Assembly: GCA_007280315.1 (NCBI GenBank)
Contig: QYQC01000045.1
Coordinates: 1 to 11,331 of the forward strand
Direction of reading: 5' to 3'
Length of the DNA: 11,331 nucleotides
Origin: Betaproteobacteria bacterium
Lineage (GTDB): Bacteria; Pseudomonadota; Gammaproteobacteria; Burkholderiales; SG8-39
Numbering within the stretch: position 1 is the stretch's first letter; each line of letters begins with the position of its first letter. A program made the translations under genes and the position numbers. The notes beneath the pieces were generated by a model. That model did not search any database, was not told the DNA's origin, and saw only the letters and a program-made list of their open reading frames with translations. This document shows positions 1 to 5,951 of this stretch, piece after piece.

Positions 1-57
1 ATACCAGTCCGTGCCCTGCACCTCGACCCGGCGCTCGCCGAGGGAGTAAACGCCCAT
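1..57 (-). CDS. Probable gamma-class carbonic anhydrase family protein, N-terminus only (partial)
   Basis: On the minus strand an ATG at 57-55 opens a frame that runs off the left edge after 19 codons, reading MGVYSLGERRVEVQGTDWY. A good ribosome-binding sequence (GAGGAACC on the minus strand) lies about 5 nt before the ATG, which supports this start. The opening 'Y-LGERRVE---W' resembles the N-terminus of gamma-carbonic-anhydrase/PaaY-like left-handed beta-helix proteins of proteobacteria. That match is from memory. The metal-binding histidines and hexapeptide repeats, which would settle the assignment, lie outside the window. The gene is divergent from the alpha/beta hydrolase and shares a 69-nt intergenic region with it. 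The existence of a gene here is fairly secure; its family is less so. Confidence 0.6.
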   Translation of the reverse strand, partial: MGVYSLGERRVEVQGTDWY

Positions 58-85
58 GTTGGTTCCTCGAAAAATAGCCGCGGGA

Positions 86-94
86 ATGATAACA
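86..94 (-). promoter_or_regulatory. Candidate extended -10 promoter for the leftward gene
   Basis: The minus strand reads TGT-TATCAT, a TGN-extended -10 box with 5 of 6 matches to TATAAT. Transcription would begin near position 79 and give a leader of about 22 nt that includes the ribosome-binding site before the ATG at 57. No convincing -35 is visible, which is tolerated by extended -10 promoters. This is a prediction from motif and position only. Confidence 0.35.
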
Positions 95-106
95 GATGCA
101 CTCACC

Positions 107-115
107 TGCTATGAT
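107..115 (+). promoter_or_regulatory. Candidate extended -10 promoter for the alpha/beta hydrolase gene
   Basis: TGC-TATGAT is a TGN-extended -10 box with 5 of 6 matches to TATAAT. It lies 11 nt before the ATG at 127, so the transcript would have only about 5 untranslated nt. No good -35 is seen at the expected spacing. It sits 12 bp from the divergent -10 on the other strand, so two polymerases could not occupy both sites at once. Confidence 0.35.
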
Positions 116-126
116 GGCGGCCGAAA

Positions 127-999
127 ATGAAACCCGACACCTCCGTCTTTCTCGACATTCGCGGCCTGCGCTACCACTGCCGCGTGTGGGGCGAGACCGC
201 CCAGCCGAAGCTATTCATGTTGCACGGCTGGATGGATGTATCGGCTTCGTTCCAGTTTCTGGTCGATGCGCTGACATCCGAGTGGCAGGTGATCGCACCG
301 GACTGGCGCGGCTATGGCCTGTCCGCCTGGGGGCCCGCAGATTGCTATTGGTTCCCGGATTACATGGGGGATCTGGACCAGGTGCTGGCGCACTTCGAGC
401 CGGATCGGCCGGTCACGCTGATTGGTCACAGCATGGGCGGCAATATCGCCAGCATGTATGCAGGGGTGCGCCCCGGACGCGTGGCGCACCTGGTTAATCT
501 GGAAGGTTTTGGCATGAGCCGCAGCGAGGCGGTTAAGGCGCCCGAGCGCTATGCCAAATGGATGGCGCAGCTGGCTGACAAACCGGGGTTTCGCGACTAC
601 GCCGATTTCGCGGACCTGGCCGCGCGCATGCGCACCGGCAATCCGCGCTTGTCGCAATCGCGTGCCCTGTACCTGGCGCAGCACTGGGGTGGCATTAACG
701 CCGCCGGACGGGTCGAGTTGCGTAGTGATCCGGCGCACAAGTTGATCAACCCCGTTGCGTACCAGCTGGAGGAGGCGATGGCCTGCTGGCGCAACGTTTC
801 GGCGCCGGTGTTGTGGATCGATGGCGCCGAATCGAAAACCATGGAGCGCATGCGCATCAATGCAGGTGATCACGACGCGCGCAAGGCCTGCTTTCGCAAT
901 ATCAGCGCGCACACGCTGGCCGACGCCGGACACATGCTGCATCACGACCAGCCGGAGCGGCTTGCCGCGCTGATCGAGGCGTTTCTGCGCACCGGTTAG
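127..999 (+). CDS. Alpha/beta hydrolase fold protein (putative serine hydrolase)
   Basis: This 290-residue protein has the layout of an alpha/beta hydrolase. An HGW oxyanion-loop motif lies at residues 33-35. The nucleophile elbow GHSMGG is at 100-105, with Ser102 as the likely nucleophile. The late AGHM places the catalytic His at 269, and Asp232 (in WIDGAES) is the likely acid. No signal peptide or membrane segment is visible, so it is probably cytoplasmic. It resembles the broad SERHL-like hydrolase group, and the substrate cannot be read from the sequence. The ATG at 127 is chosen because it gives the usual short N-terminus before the first beta strand. No clear Shine-Dalgarno sequence precedes it, in keeping with a nearly leaderless mRNA. 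It is followed by a GC-rich inverted repeat and a new promoter, so it may be its own transcription unit. Confidence 0.88.
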   Translation: MKPDTSVFLDIRGLRYHCRVWGETAQPKLFMLHGWMDVSASFQFLVDALTSEWQVIAPDWRGYGLSAWGPADCYWFPDYMGDLDQVLAHFEPDRPVTLIGHSMGGNIASMYAGVRPGRVAHLVNLEGFGMSRSEAVKAPERYAKWMAQLADKPGFRDYADFADLAARMRTGNPRLSQSRALYLAQHWGGINAAGRVELRSDPAHKLINPVAYQLEEAMACWRNVSAPVLWIDGAESKTMERMRINAGDHDARKACFRNISAHTLADAGHMLHHDQPERLAALIEAFLRTG

Positions 1000-1005
1000 A
1001 CGCCG

Positions 1006-1028
1006 CCGGCGCTCCTCGCGCCGGAGCG
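1006..1028 (+). repeat. GC-rich inverted repeat after the hydrolase gene
   Basis: Two mutually exclusive perfect stems are visible. One is CCGGCGC (1006-1012) with GCGCCGG (1018-1024) around a 5-nt loop. The other is CGCTCC (1010-1015) with GGAGCG (1023-1028) around a 7-nt loop. The element lies 6 nt after the hydrolase stop codon. There is no T-tract, so it is not a standard intrinsic terminator. It could protect the mRNA 3' end or help Rho-dependent ending. Confidence 0.5.
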
Positions 1029-1033
1029 TCGCA

Positions 1034-1056
1034 GACGGCGTGTTAAAATCGCCGTC
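1034..1056 (+). promoter_or_regulatory. Extended -10 box framed by a perfect 7-bp palindrome, upstream of rnm
   Basis: The arms GACGGCG (1034-1040) and CGCCGTC (1050-1056) are exact inverse complements. The 9 bp between them, TGTTAAAAT (1041-1049), form a TGN-extended -10 box with 5 of 6 consensus matches. Transcription would start near 1056-1058, right at the ATG at 1059, so the message would be leaderless or nearly so. The palindrome could be an operator that blocks the promoter. In read-through RNA from the upstream gene it could form a hairpin next to the start codon. Function is inferred from position only. Confidence 0.4.
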
Positions 1057-1058
1057 GG

Positions 1059-1898
1059 ATGCAACCCCTGCTCAATTACGATCTGCATTGCCACTCCACG
1101 GCTTCGGACGGATTGCTCGCGCCGGCCGAGCTGGTTCGGCGAGCGCTCGCCAACGGCGTCGACGTTCTCGCGCTTACGGATCATGACGAAATCTCCGGAC
1201 TGACCGAAGCGCGCGATCAGGCGGCGGCGCTCGGCCTTCGATTTGTCGACGGTGTCGAGGTTTCGGTCAGCTGGGGCGGGACCACGATCCATGTTCTTGG
1301 CCTGAACATTGATCCCGGCAATGCGCAGTTGCAGCAAGGTCTGCACGGCATACGCGAGGGCCGGCGCGAACGCGCGAAAAAAATGGCCGAGGACTTGGAG
1401 CGTGCCGGAATTCCCGGGAGCCTCGAGGGCGCCTATGCCTATGTGGACAATCCGAATCTAATCGGTCGCACGCATTTCGCCCGTTTCCTGGTTGAAAAGC
1501 GCTACGTCAGCGACGTCAAGAGCGCTTTCCAACATTACCTGGTGAGCGGCAAGCCCGGCTATGTGCCGCACCAATGGGCTACGCTGGAAGACGGCCTCGC
1601 CTATATCAAAGCCGGAAGCGGCGTTGCAGTAGTCGCGCACCCGGGGCGTTACAAGCTCACGCGCACCGAGATGCGAAAATTCCTGGGTGAATTCAAGGAC
1701 GGCGGCGGAACCGGCATCGAGGTGGTGACCAGCAGCCATACGGCCGAGCAATTCCTTGAGTACGCGATTCTCGCCGGCGAATTCGGTTTCCTCGCTTCGC
1801 GCGGTTCGGATTTTCATGGTCCGGGCGAGTCGCGCGTTGATCTTGGACGGCTGCCCAGCCTGTCGGCCGATCTCAAGCCGGTCTGGCACGATTGGTGA
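1059..1898 (+). CDS. rnm: PHP-domain phosphoesterase: 3',5'-nucleoside bisphosphate phosphatase / RNase AM family
   Basis: This 279-residue protein is a PHP-family metal-dependent phosphoesterase of the TrpH/YciV (Rnm) type. The trinuclear-site signature is intact: DLHCHS at residues 8-13 (His10, His12), Asp17, TDHD at 40-43, Glu67, His78, RTH at 137-139, AHP at 193-195 (His194) and DFH at 251-253. Characterised relatives remove the 3'-phosphate from 3',5'-bisphosphate nucleotides, or act as a 5'-to-3' exoribonuclease that finishes 5' ends of rRNA in E. coli. The insert between about residues 95 and 170 matches the family's extra domain. The length is normal. The ATG at 1059 begins just before the first motif, and there is no Shine-Dalgarno sequence. 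The yciO gene follows after 57 nt, the same neighbour it has in E. coli. Confidence 0.9.
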   Translation: MQPLLNYDLHCHSTASDGLLAPAELVRRALANGVDVLALTDHDEISGLTEARDQAAALGLRFVDGVEVSVSWGGTTIHVLGLNIDPGNAQLQQGLHGIREGRRERAKKMAEDLERAGIPGSLEGAYAYVDNPNLIGRTHFARFLVEKRYVSDVKSAFQHYLVSGKPGYVPHQWATLEDGLAYIKAGSGVAVVAHPGRYKLTRTEMRKFLGEFKDGGGTGIEVVTSSHTAEQFLEYAILAGEFGFLASRGSDFHGPGESRVDLGRLPSLSADLKPVWHDW

Positions 1899-1955
1899 AA
1901 ACAGCGCACCGGATTTTGATTCGCTTGCACTCATCTTCCCCGCAGCTGGTTTCAA

Positions 1956-2591
1956 ATGTCGCAGTATTTCGCCGTTCATCCGACCCATCCGCAGCCGCGC
2001 TTGATCGCGCAGGCCGCTGCAATCATTCGTGCTGGAGGCGTGATCGCCTATCCGACCGATTCCTGCTACGCCATCGGCTGCCATATCGGCGACAAGGATG
2101 CGATGCAGCGGCTGCGCCGGATACGTGAGATTGACGACAAGCATCACCTGACGCTGATGTGCCGCGACCTGTCGGAGATCGCCACCTACGCACAGGTGGA
2201 CAACGTGCAATACCGGTTGCTGAAAAAACTGACGCCGGGAAGTTACACCTTCATTCTGCGCGCCAGTCGGGAGGTGCCGCGGCGCCTGCTGCATCCGCGG
2301 CGCAAGACCATAGGGATGCGGGTACCGGAGCATGCGGTCGCGCATGCGCTGCTGGCGGACCTGGGCGAGCCGTTGCTGTCAGCCACACTCAGTTTGCCGG
2401 GGGATGCGCTGCCGCTCAATGATGGAGAGGAAATTCGCGCACGCCTGGAGCATGTGCTCGATCTGGTACTGGATGCCGGTTCCTGCGGTATTGATCCGAC
2501 CACCATGGTCGACCTGACCGGTCCGGTACCGGAATTGCTGCGGCCGGGAAAGGGAAGTCTGGAAGCTTTCGGGTTCGACGCCCGAGTCTGA
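1956..2591 (+). CDS. yciO: YciO, TsaC/Sua5-like (YrdC-domain) protein
   Basis: The 211-residue protein matches E. coli YciO along its whole length as I recall it: an MSQxF-like start, YPTDSCYAIGC at residues 32-42, LMCRDLSE at 68-75, the TPGSYTFIL stretch at 93-101, RRKTIGMRVP at 115-124 and PTTMVDLT at 181-188. The YrdC fold binds ATP and nucleotide substrates. TsaC/Sua5 relatives make threonylcarbamoyl-AMP from threonine, bicarbonate and ATP for tRNA t6A37. YciO is the paralogous branch, which does not replace TsaC in E. coli, so its own role remains uncertain. The usual TsaC motif around Lys-x-Arg is replaced here by RIREIDDKHH (residues 55-64), which fits YciO rather than TsaC. No clear ribosome-binding site precedes the ATG. 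It probably shares a transcript with rnm. Confidence 0.9.
   Translation: MSQYFAVHPTHPQPRLIAQAAAIIRAGGVIAYPTDSCYAIGCHIGDKDAMQRLRRIREIDDKHHLTLMCRDLSEIATYAQVDNVQYRLLKKLTPGSYTFILRASREVPRRLLHPRRKTIGMRVPEHAVAHALLADLGEPLLSATLSLPGDALPLNDGEEIRARLEHVLDLVLDAGSCGIDPTTMVDLTGPVPELLRPGKGSLEAFGFDARV
2318..2337 (+). repeat. 20-bp exact direct repeat, copy 1 (in yciO)
   Basis: GCGGGTACCGGAGCATGCGG occurs here and again at 3548-3567 in trpS. Both copies are read in the same frame and encode RVPEHA. Similarity continues weakly for a few codons: YciO reads VAHALL next and TrpRS reads ELHTLL. Each peptide fits its own family, so convergence is the simplest reading. Confidence 0.75.
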
Positions 2592-2597
2592 TAAAAT
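2589..2597 (+). promoter_or_regulatory. Candidate extended -10 promoter for the M50 protease/trpS block
   Basis: TGA-TAAAAT is a TGN-extended -10 box with 5 of 6 consensus matches. The TGA is also the yciO stop codon. Transcription would start near 2604 and give an 18-nt, T-rich leader before the ATG at 2622. A weak TTTCGG at 2568-2573 with an 18-bp spacer is the only -35 candidate. This would be an internal promoter feeding the protease gene and the trpS-scpA-scpB-rluB genes after it. Confidence 0.4.
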
Positions 2598-2621
2598 CCT
2601 CGTTTTTAAATTGTTGGGTCG

Positions 2622-3284
2622 ATGGAATTCAATCTCGTCCAGAAAATCGCGATTTACGCGTTGCCGGTTATTTTTGCGATTACCCTGCACGAAGCCGCGC
2701 ATGGGTTCGTAGCGAGACATTTTGGAGACAATACCGCCTACGTGCTCGGCCGTGTCAGTCTCAATCCGTTGCGCCATATCGATCCGGTCGGGACGGTGCT
2801 GGTGCCGCTGTTGATTCTGGTCACCAGCAGCTTGCTCGGTTCGGGCGGCATTTTGTTCGGCTGGGCCAAGCCGGTTCCGGTGAATTTTTCCGGGCTGCGC
2901 CATCCCAAGCGGGACATGCTTTGGGTGGCGGCGGCCGGACCCTTCGCCAACTTGTTGATGGCACTGCTGTGGGCACTTTCGCTCAAGTTCGCACTGGTCG
3001 CGCCGCATAACGCGTTCACGCTGCCGCTTAGCCTGATGGCCGAGGCGGGGGTTACCGTAAACCTGGTATTGATGCTGCTCAACCTGCTGCCTATTTTGCC
3101 CCTGGACGGCGGTCGCATTGCGGTGAGTCTGCTGCCCAACCGTCTGGCTTACAGTTTTTCACGCCTGGAGCCTTACGGATTTCCGATACTGCTGCTGCTG
3201 CTGTTTACCAATCTGCTCGGCGCGATTCTCAACCCCATGGTGCGGGTATCGATCCAGATGATCGAGACACTGTTCCAACTTTAG
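2622..3284 (+). CDS. Site-2-protease-type membrane metalloprotease, peptidase family M50
   Basis: The 220-residue protein is strongly hydrophobic, with about five or six membrane segments. The zinc motif HEAAH is at residues 23-27 (His23 and His27 ligands, Glu24 catalytic). The third ligand, Asp162, lies in the family motif NLLPILPLDGGR at 154-165, and AGPFAN at 105-110 is also typical. This is the compact M50 type without a PDZ domain, unlike RseP. Members cut substrates within the inner membrane; the substrate here is unknown. The ATG at 2622 puts the first membrane helix at about residues 8-29, as in relatives. The ribosome-binding site is weak (TTGGG). It lies 12 nt before trpS, so the two are probably co-transcribed. 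The pairing with a tRNA synthetase looks like operon convenience rather than a shared pathway. Confidence 0.9.
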   Translation: MEFNLVQKIAIYALPVIFAITLHEAAHGFVARHFGDNTAYVLGRVSLNPLRHIDPVGTVLVPLLILVTSSLLGSGGILFGWAKPVPVNFSGLRHPKRDMLWVAAAGPFANLLMALLWALSLKFALVAPHNAFTLPLSLMAEAGVTVNLVLMLLNLLPILPLDGGRIAVSLLPNRLAYSFSRLEPYGFPILLLLLFTNLLGAILNPMVRVSIQMIETLFQL

Positions 3285-3296
3285 GGAACCAATCCT

Positions 3297-4499
3297 ATGT
3301 ACGAGCAACGCGTCGTCTCGGGCATGCGCCCCACCGGGAGCTTGCACCTGGGCCATTTTCACGGTGCTCTGAAGAATTGGGTCAGACTGCAAAGCGAATA
3401 TCCGTGCCTGTTCTTCGTCGCTGACTGGCATGCGCTGACGACGCACTACGACACGCCAGAGGTGATCGAGCAGAGCGTATGGGACATGGTTATCGACTGG
3501 CTTGCCGCCGGCATCGATCCGTCGCGCGCGACGCTGTTCATTCAGTCGCGGGTACCGGAGCATGCGGAATTGCATACGCTGTTGTCGATGATCACCCCAC
3601 TGGGATGGCTGGAGCGCGTTCCCAGCTACAAAGATCAACAGGAGAAACTGGCGGAGCGCGATCTGGCGACCTACGGATTTCTGGGTTACCCGTTGCTGCA
3701 GAGCGCCGATATCCTCATGTATCGCGCCGCCTGGGTGCCGGTGGGCGAGGACCAGGTTCCGCACGTCGAGTTGACGCGCGAAGTGGCACGCCGCTTCAAC
3801 CATGTTTTCGGACGCGAAGCGGGCTTTGAGGACAAGGCCAAGGCCGCGGTGAAAAGACTCGGCAGCAAGAAAGGCAGGCTGTATAACGAACTGCGCAACC
3901 GCTATCAGGAGCAGGGCGACGAGGGCGCGCTGCAGGCAGCGCGGGCGCTTCTGAATGAGCAGCAGAATTTGTCGATGGGCGACAAGGAGAGGCTGTTCGG
4001 CTTTCTCGAAGGTGGCGGACGCATGATCCTGGCCGAACCGCAGGCGCTGCTTACGGATTCTTCCAAGCTGCCGGGACTGGATGGGCAGAAAATGTCCAAG
4101 TCGTACAACAATACGATCACCCTGCGCGAGGATGCCGCCACGGTGACGAAGAAGCTGCGCACCATGCCCACCGACCCGGCCAGGGTAAAGCGCAACGATC
4201 CGGGTGATCCGGACAAATGTCCGGTATGGCAACTGCACCTGGTATATTCAGATGAAAAAACAAAGGCGTGGGTGCAGCACGGCTGCAGGAGCGCGGCATT
4301 CGGCTGTCTGGAATGCAAGCAGCCGCTAATTCAATCCATTCTGGCCGAACAGGCGCCGATGCGCGAGCGCGCCCAACGCTATCTGGACGATCCGACTCTG
4401 GTAAAAAGCATCGTTGCCGACGGCTGCGAACGGGCGCGCGCCTATGCAGCCGAGACCATGCGCGACGTGCGCGAAGCGATGGGATTGAACTACACGTGA
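3297..4499 (+). CDS. trpS: Tryptophanyl-tRNA synthetase, long 400-residue form with a four-Cys motif
   Basis: A class I aminoacyl-tRNA synthetase that charges tRNA-Trp. The HIGH-type signature is PTGSLHLGH (residues 12-20) and the KMSKS loop is at 265-269. Other typical TrpRS stretches are YPLLQSADIL (131-140) and PVGEDQVPHVELTR (148-161). At 400 residues it is about 65 longer than E. coli TrpRS. The extra segment is a charged insert at roughly residues 176-245 between the Rossmann core and KMSKS, a long form I associate with betaproteobacteria. Cysteines 308, 330, 337 and 340 form C-x21-C-x6-C-x2-C in the C-terminal domain, close to the C-x22-C-x6-C-x2-C site that holds a [4Fe-4S] cluster in Thermotoga maritima TrpRS. 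AGGGA at 3283-3287 is the likely ribosome-binding site. The stop overlaps the scpA start by 4 nt. Confidence 0.96.
   Translation: MYEQRVVSGMRPTGSLHLGHFHGALKNWVRLQSEYPCLFFVADWHALTTHYDTPEVIEQSVWDMVIDWLAAGIDPSRATLFIQSRVPEHAELHTLLSMITPLGWLERVPSYKDQQEKLAERDLATYGFLGYPLLQSADILMYRAAWVPVGEDQVPHVELTREVARRFNHVFGREAGFEDKAKAAVKRLGSKKGRLYNELRNRYQEQGDEGALQAARALLNEQQNLSMGDKERLFGFLEGGGRMILAEPQALLTDSSKLPGLDGQKMSKSYNNTITLREDAATVTKKLRTMPTDPARVKRNDPGDPDKCPVWQLHLVYSDEKTKAWVQHGCRSAAFGCLECKQPLIQSILAEQAPMRERAQRYLDDPTLVKSIVADGCERARAYAAETMRDVREAMGLNYT
3548..3567 (+). repeat. 20-bp exact direct repeat, copy 2 (in trpS)
   Basis: This is identical to 2318-2337 in yciO and in the same reading frame (encoding RVPEHA, here residues 85-90 of TrpRS). 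No flanking target duplication or mobile-element feature accompanies it. Confidence 0.75.
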
Positions 4500-5362
4500 T
4501 CGAAACCGCCGCGGCCAACGACGCACCCCAGGATGAGGTGGCAGGCGCATCAGGCGTGTTACCGCCCCTAGCCCGGGCGGCGGAATCGCGTGTGGCGACG
4601 GTGCGCGGCGAAGCCATGCTGGAAATGCCGCTGGATTTGTATATTCCGCCGGACGCGCTCGAAGTGTTCTTCGACACCTTCGAAGGTCCACTCGATCTAC
4701 TGCTCTATCTCATCCGCAAGGCGAACATCGACATCCTTGATATTCCGATGGCACGGCTCACCGAGCAGTACCTGGAGTACGTGGAACTGATGCGCCGGCG
4801 CAATCTGGAGCTTGCCGCCGAATACCTGCTGATGGCGGCGCTGCTGATGGAAATCAAGTCGAGAATGCTGCTGCCGCGCCCGCGCACCGTGCTCGACGAC
4901 GAAGATGATCCGCGCGCCGAACTGGTGCGCCGCCTGGTGGAATACGAGAATATGAAGCTGGCTGCGCACAAGCTCGATGCGCTCCCGGTGCTGGGGCGTG
5001 ACTTCCTCACGCTGGAGGTATGGATCGAGCAGGCCGCGGTGCAGCGCCTGCCGCAGGTGCGTACCGAGGATCTGATCGCGGCCTGGCAGTCTCTGCTGAT
5101 GCATGCGCGCATGACCCAGCATCACAAAGTGACGCGCGAGGAGTTGTCGGTGCGTGAATTCATGTCCGCCATCCTGCGCCGTTTGCACGGAGGCCAGTTT
5201 GCCAATTTCACCTCGCTGTTCGAGGTGGGCAAGGGTGTGGCGGTGGTCGTGGTGAGTTTTCTTGCGCTGCTGGAACTGGTGCGCGAGAGCTTGATCGAAG
5301 TGACCCAGTCCGAGCCCTATGCTCCAATCTACGTAAAGCTTGCCCATGCTCAATCCGAATGA
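4496..5362 (+). CDS. scpA: Segregation and condensation protein A (ScpA, kleisin)
   Basis: ScpA is the kleisin that bridges SMC heads and binds ScpB in the bacterial condensin. The N-terminal SMC-binding signature is clear: FEGPLDLLLYLIRK at residues 63-76, then the ILDIP/YLEYVELM helices and MEIKSRMLLP at 118-127. The C-terminal winged helix lies at about 215-288 (FANFTSLFEV and the segment after it). A GTG at 4496, sharing GTGA with the trpS stop, gives 288 residues and is preferred. The alternative ATG at 4616 would give 248 but would cut off the VATVRGEAMLEMP segment that I recall as conserved in betaproteobacterial ScpA. GGGA at 4481-4484 may serve as ribosome-binding site. The frame is open further upstream inside trpS (to 4268), but that part is just overlap. 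The 3' end overlaps scpB by 17 nt, which suggests coupled translation of the partners. Confidence 0.93.
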   Translation: MIETAAANDAPQDEVAGASGVLPPLARAAESRVATVRGEAMLEMPLDLYIPPDALEVFFDTFEGPLDLLLYLIRKANIDILDIPMARLTEQYLEYVELMRRRNLELAAEYLLMAALLMEIKSRMLLPRPRTVLDDEDDPRAELVRRLVEYENMKLAAHKLDALPVLGRDFLTLEVWIEQAAVQRLPQVRTEDLIAAWQSLLMHARMTQHHKVTREELSVREFMSAILRRLHGGQFANFTSLFEVGKGVAVVVVSFLALLELVRESLIEVTQSEPYAPIYVKLAHAQSE

Positions 5363-5951
5363 TGTCAAGACCGTTCTCGAAGCCGCGCTGCTGGCGGCGC
5401 AGGAACCGCTCGCGCTCGCCGACCTCAAGCGGTTGTTTGAGGAGGAAATCGGCGCGGACACACTGCGGCGACTGCTCGACGAACTGCGCGAAGGTTGGCA
5501 GGGCAGGGGCGTTGAGCTGGTGAATCTGGCGAGCGGATGGCGTTTTCAGACGCGGCCTGAGTTTCAGCAGTATCTGGAGCGCCTGTCACACGACAAGCCA
5601 CCGCGCTATTCGCGCGCGGTGATGGAAACGCTGGCGATCATCGCCTACCGTCAGCCGGTGACGCGCGGCGATATTGAGAACATTCGCGGCGTGACCGTGT
5701 CCACTAACGTGATCAAAAGCCTGGAGGCGCGCGGCTGGATCGATACCGTGGGTTTTCGCGATGTTCCGGGCCGGCCAGCTTTGTATGCGACCACTAAGAA
5801 TTTTCTCGATGACCTGGGCCTGCGTTCGCTGCAGGAATTGCCACCGCTGGAACAAATAAGCAGCACCCTCGATCTTGCCCCGCAAATATCCTCCAGCGAA
5901 CAATCGACCGCGGCCGCAGAAGACGCCGCGCCGGTCTCCGCCGCCGACTAG
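5346..5951 (+). CDS. scpB: Segregation and condensation protein B (ScpB, kite subunit)
   Basis: This 201-residue protein has the two tandem winged-helix domains of ScpB, about residues 5-80 and 88-160. The recognisable core is YSRAVMETLAIIAYRQP at 88-104, then TRGDIENIRGV at 106-116 and the GRPALYATTKNFLDDLGL stretch at 142-159. ScpB dimers hold the centre of ScpA and regulate SMC ATPase activity and DNA loading. The ATG at 5346 is preferred over a TTG at 5340, since MLNPNDVKTVLEAALLAAQEPL starts like the family. The start lies within scpA. The last 26 residues (about 176-201) form a Ser/Ala/Glu-rich, probably disordered tail. Its DNA also encodes the start of rluB in another frame. Confidence 0.93.
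   Translation: MLNPNDVKTVLEAALLAAQEPLALADLKRLFEEEIGADTLRRLLDELREGWQGRGVELVNLASGWRFQTRPEFQQYLERLSHDKPPRYSRAVMETLAIIAYRQPVTRGDIENIRGVTVSTNVIKSLEARGWIDTVGFRDVPGRPALYATTKNFLDDLGLRSLQELPPLEQISSTLDLAPQISSSEQSTAAAEDAAPVSAAD

Noticed and set aside
1006..1028. An intrinsic terminator for the hydrolase gene
   Set aside because: The stem is strong but no T-tract follows; the next bases are GC-rich.
1913..1955. A promoter for yciO starting from TTGATT at 1916-1921
   Set aside because: No -10 box is present at 16-18 bp. The 57-nt gap is more simply read through from rnm.
1458..2345. A 295-codon minus-strand open frame opposite rnm and yciO
   Set aside because: It overlaps two well-supported genes antisense and shows no family features.
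3159..4238. A 359-codon open frame on the minus strand opposite trpS
   Set aside because: It lies wholly antisense to a clear trpS, resembles no protein family, and is rich in Arg, His, Gln and Leu as expected from the reverse complement of GC-rich coding DNA. No promoter or ribosome-binding site fits it.
4268..4495. An upstream extension of scpA inside trpS (ATG at 4268)
   Set aside because: It would add 76 residues encoded by out-of-frame trpS sequence with no likeness to ScpA. The GTG at 4496 overlapping the trpS stop is a far better start.
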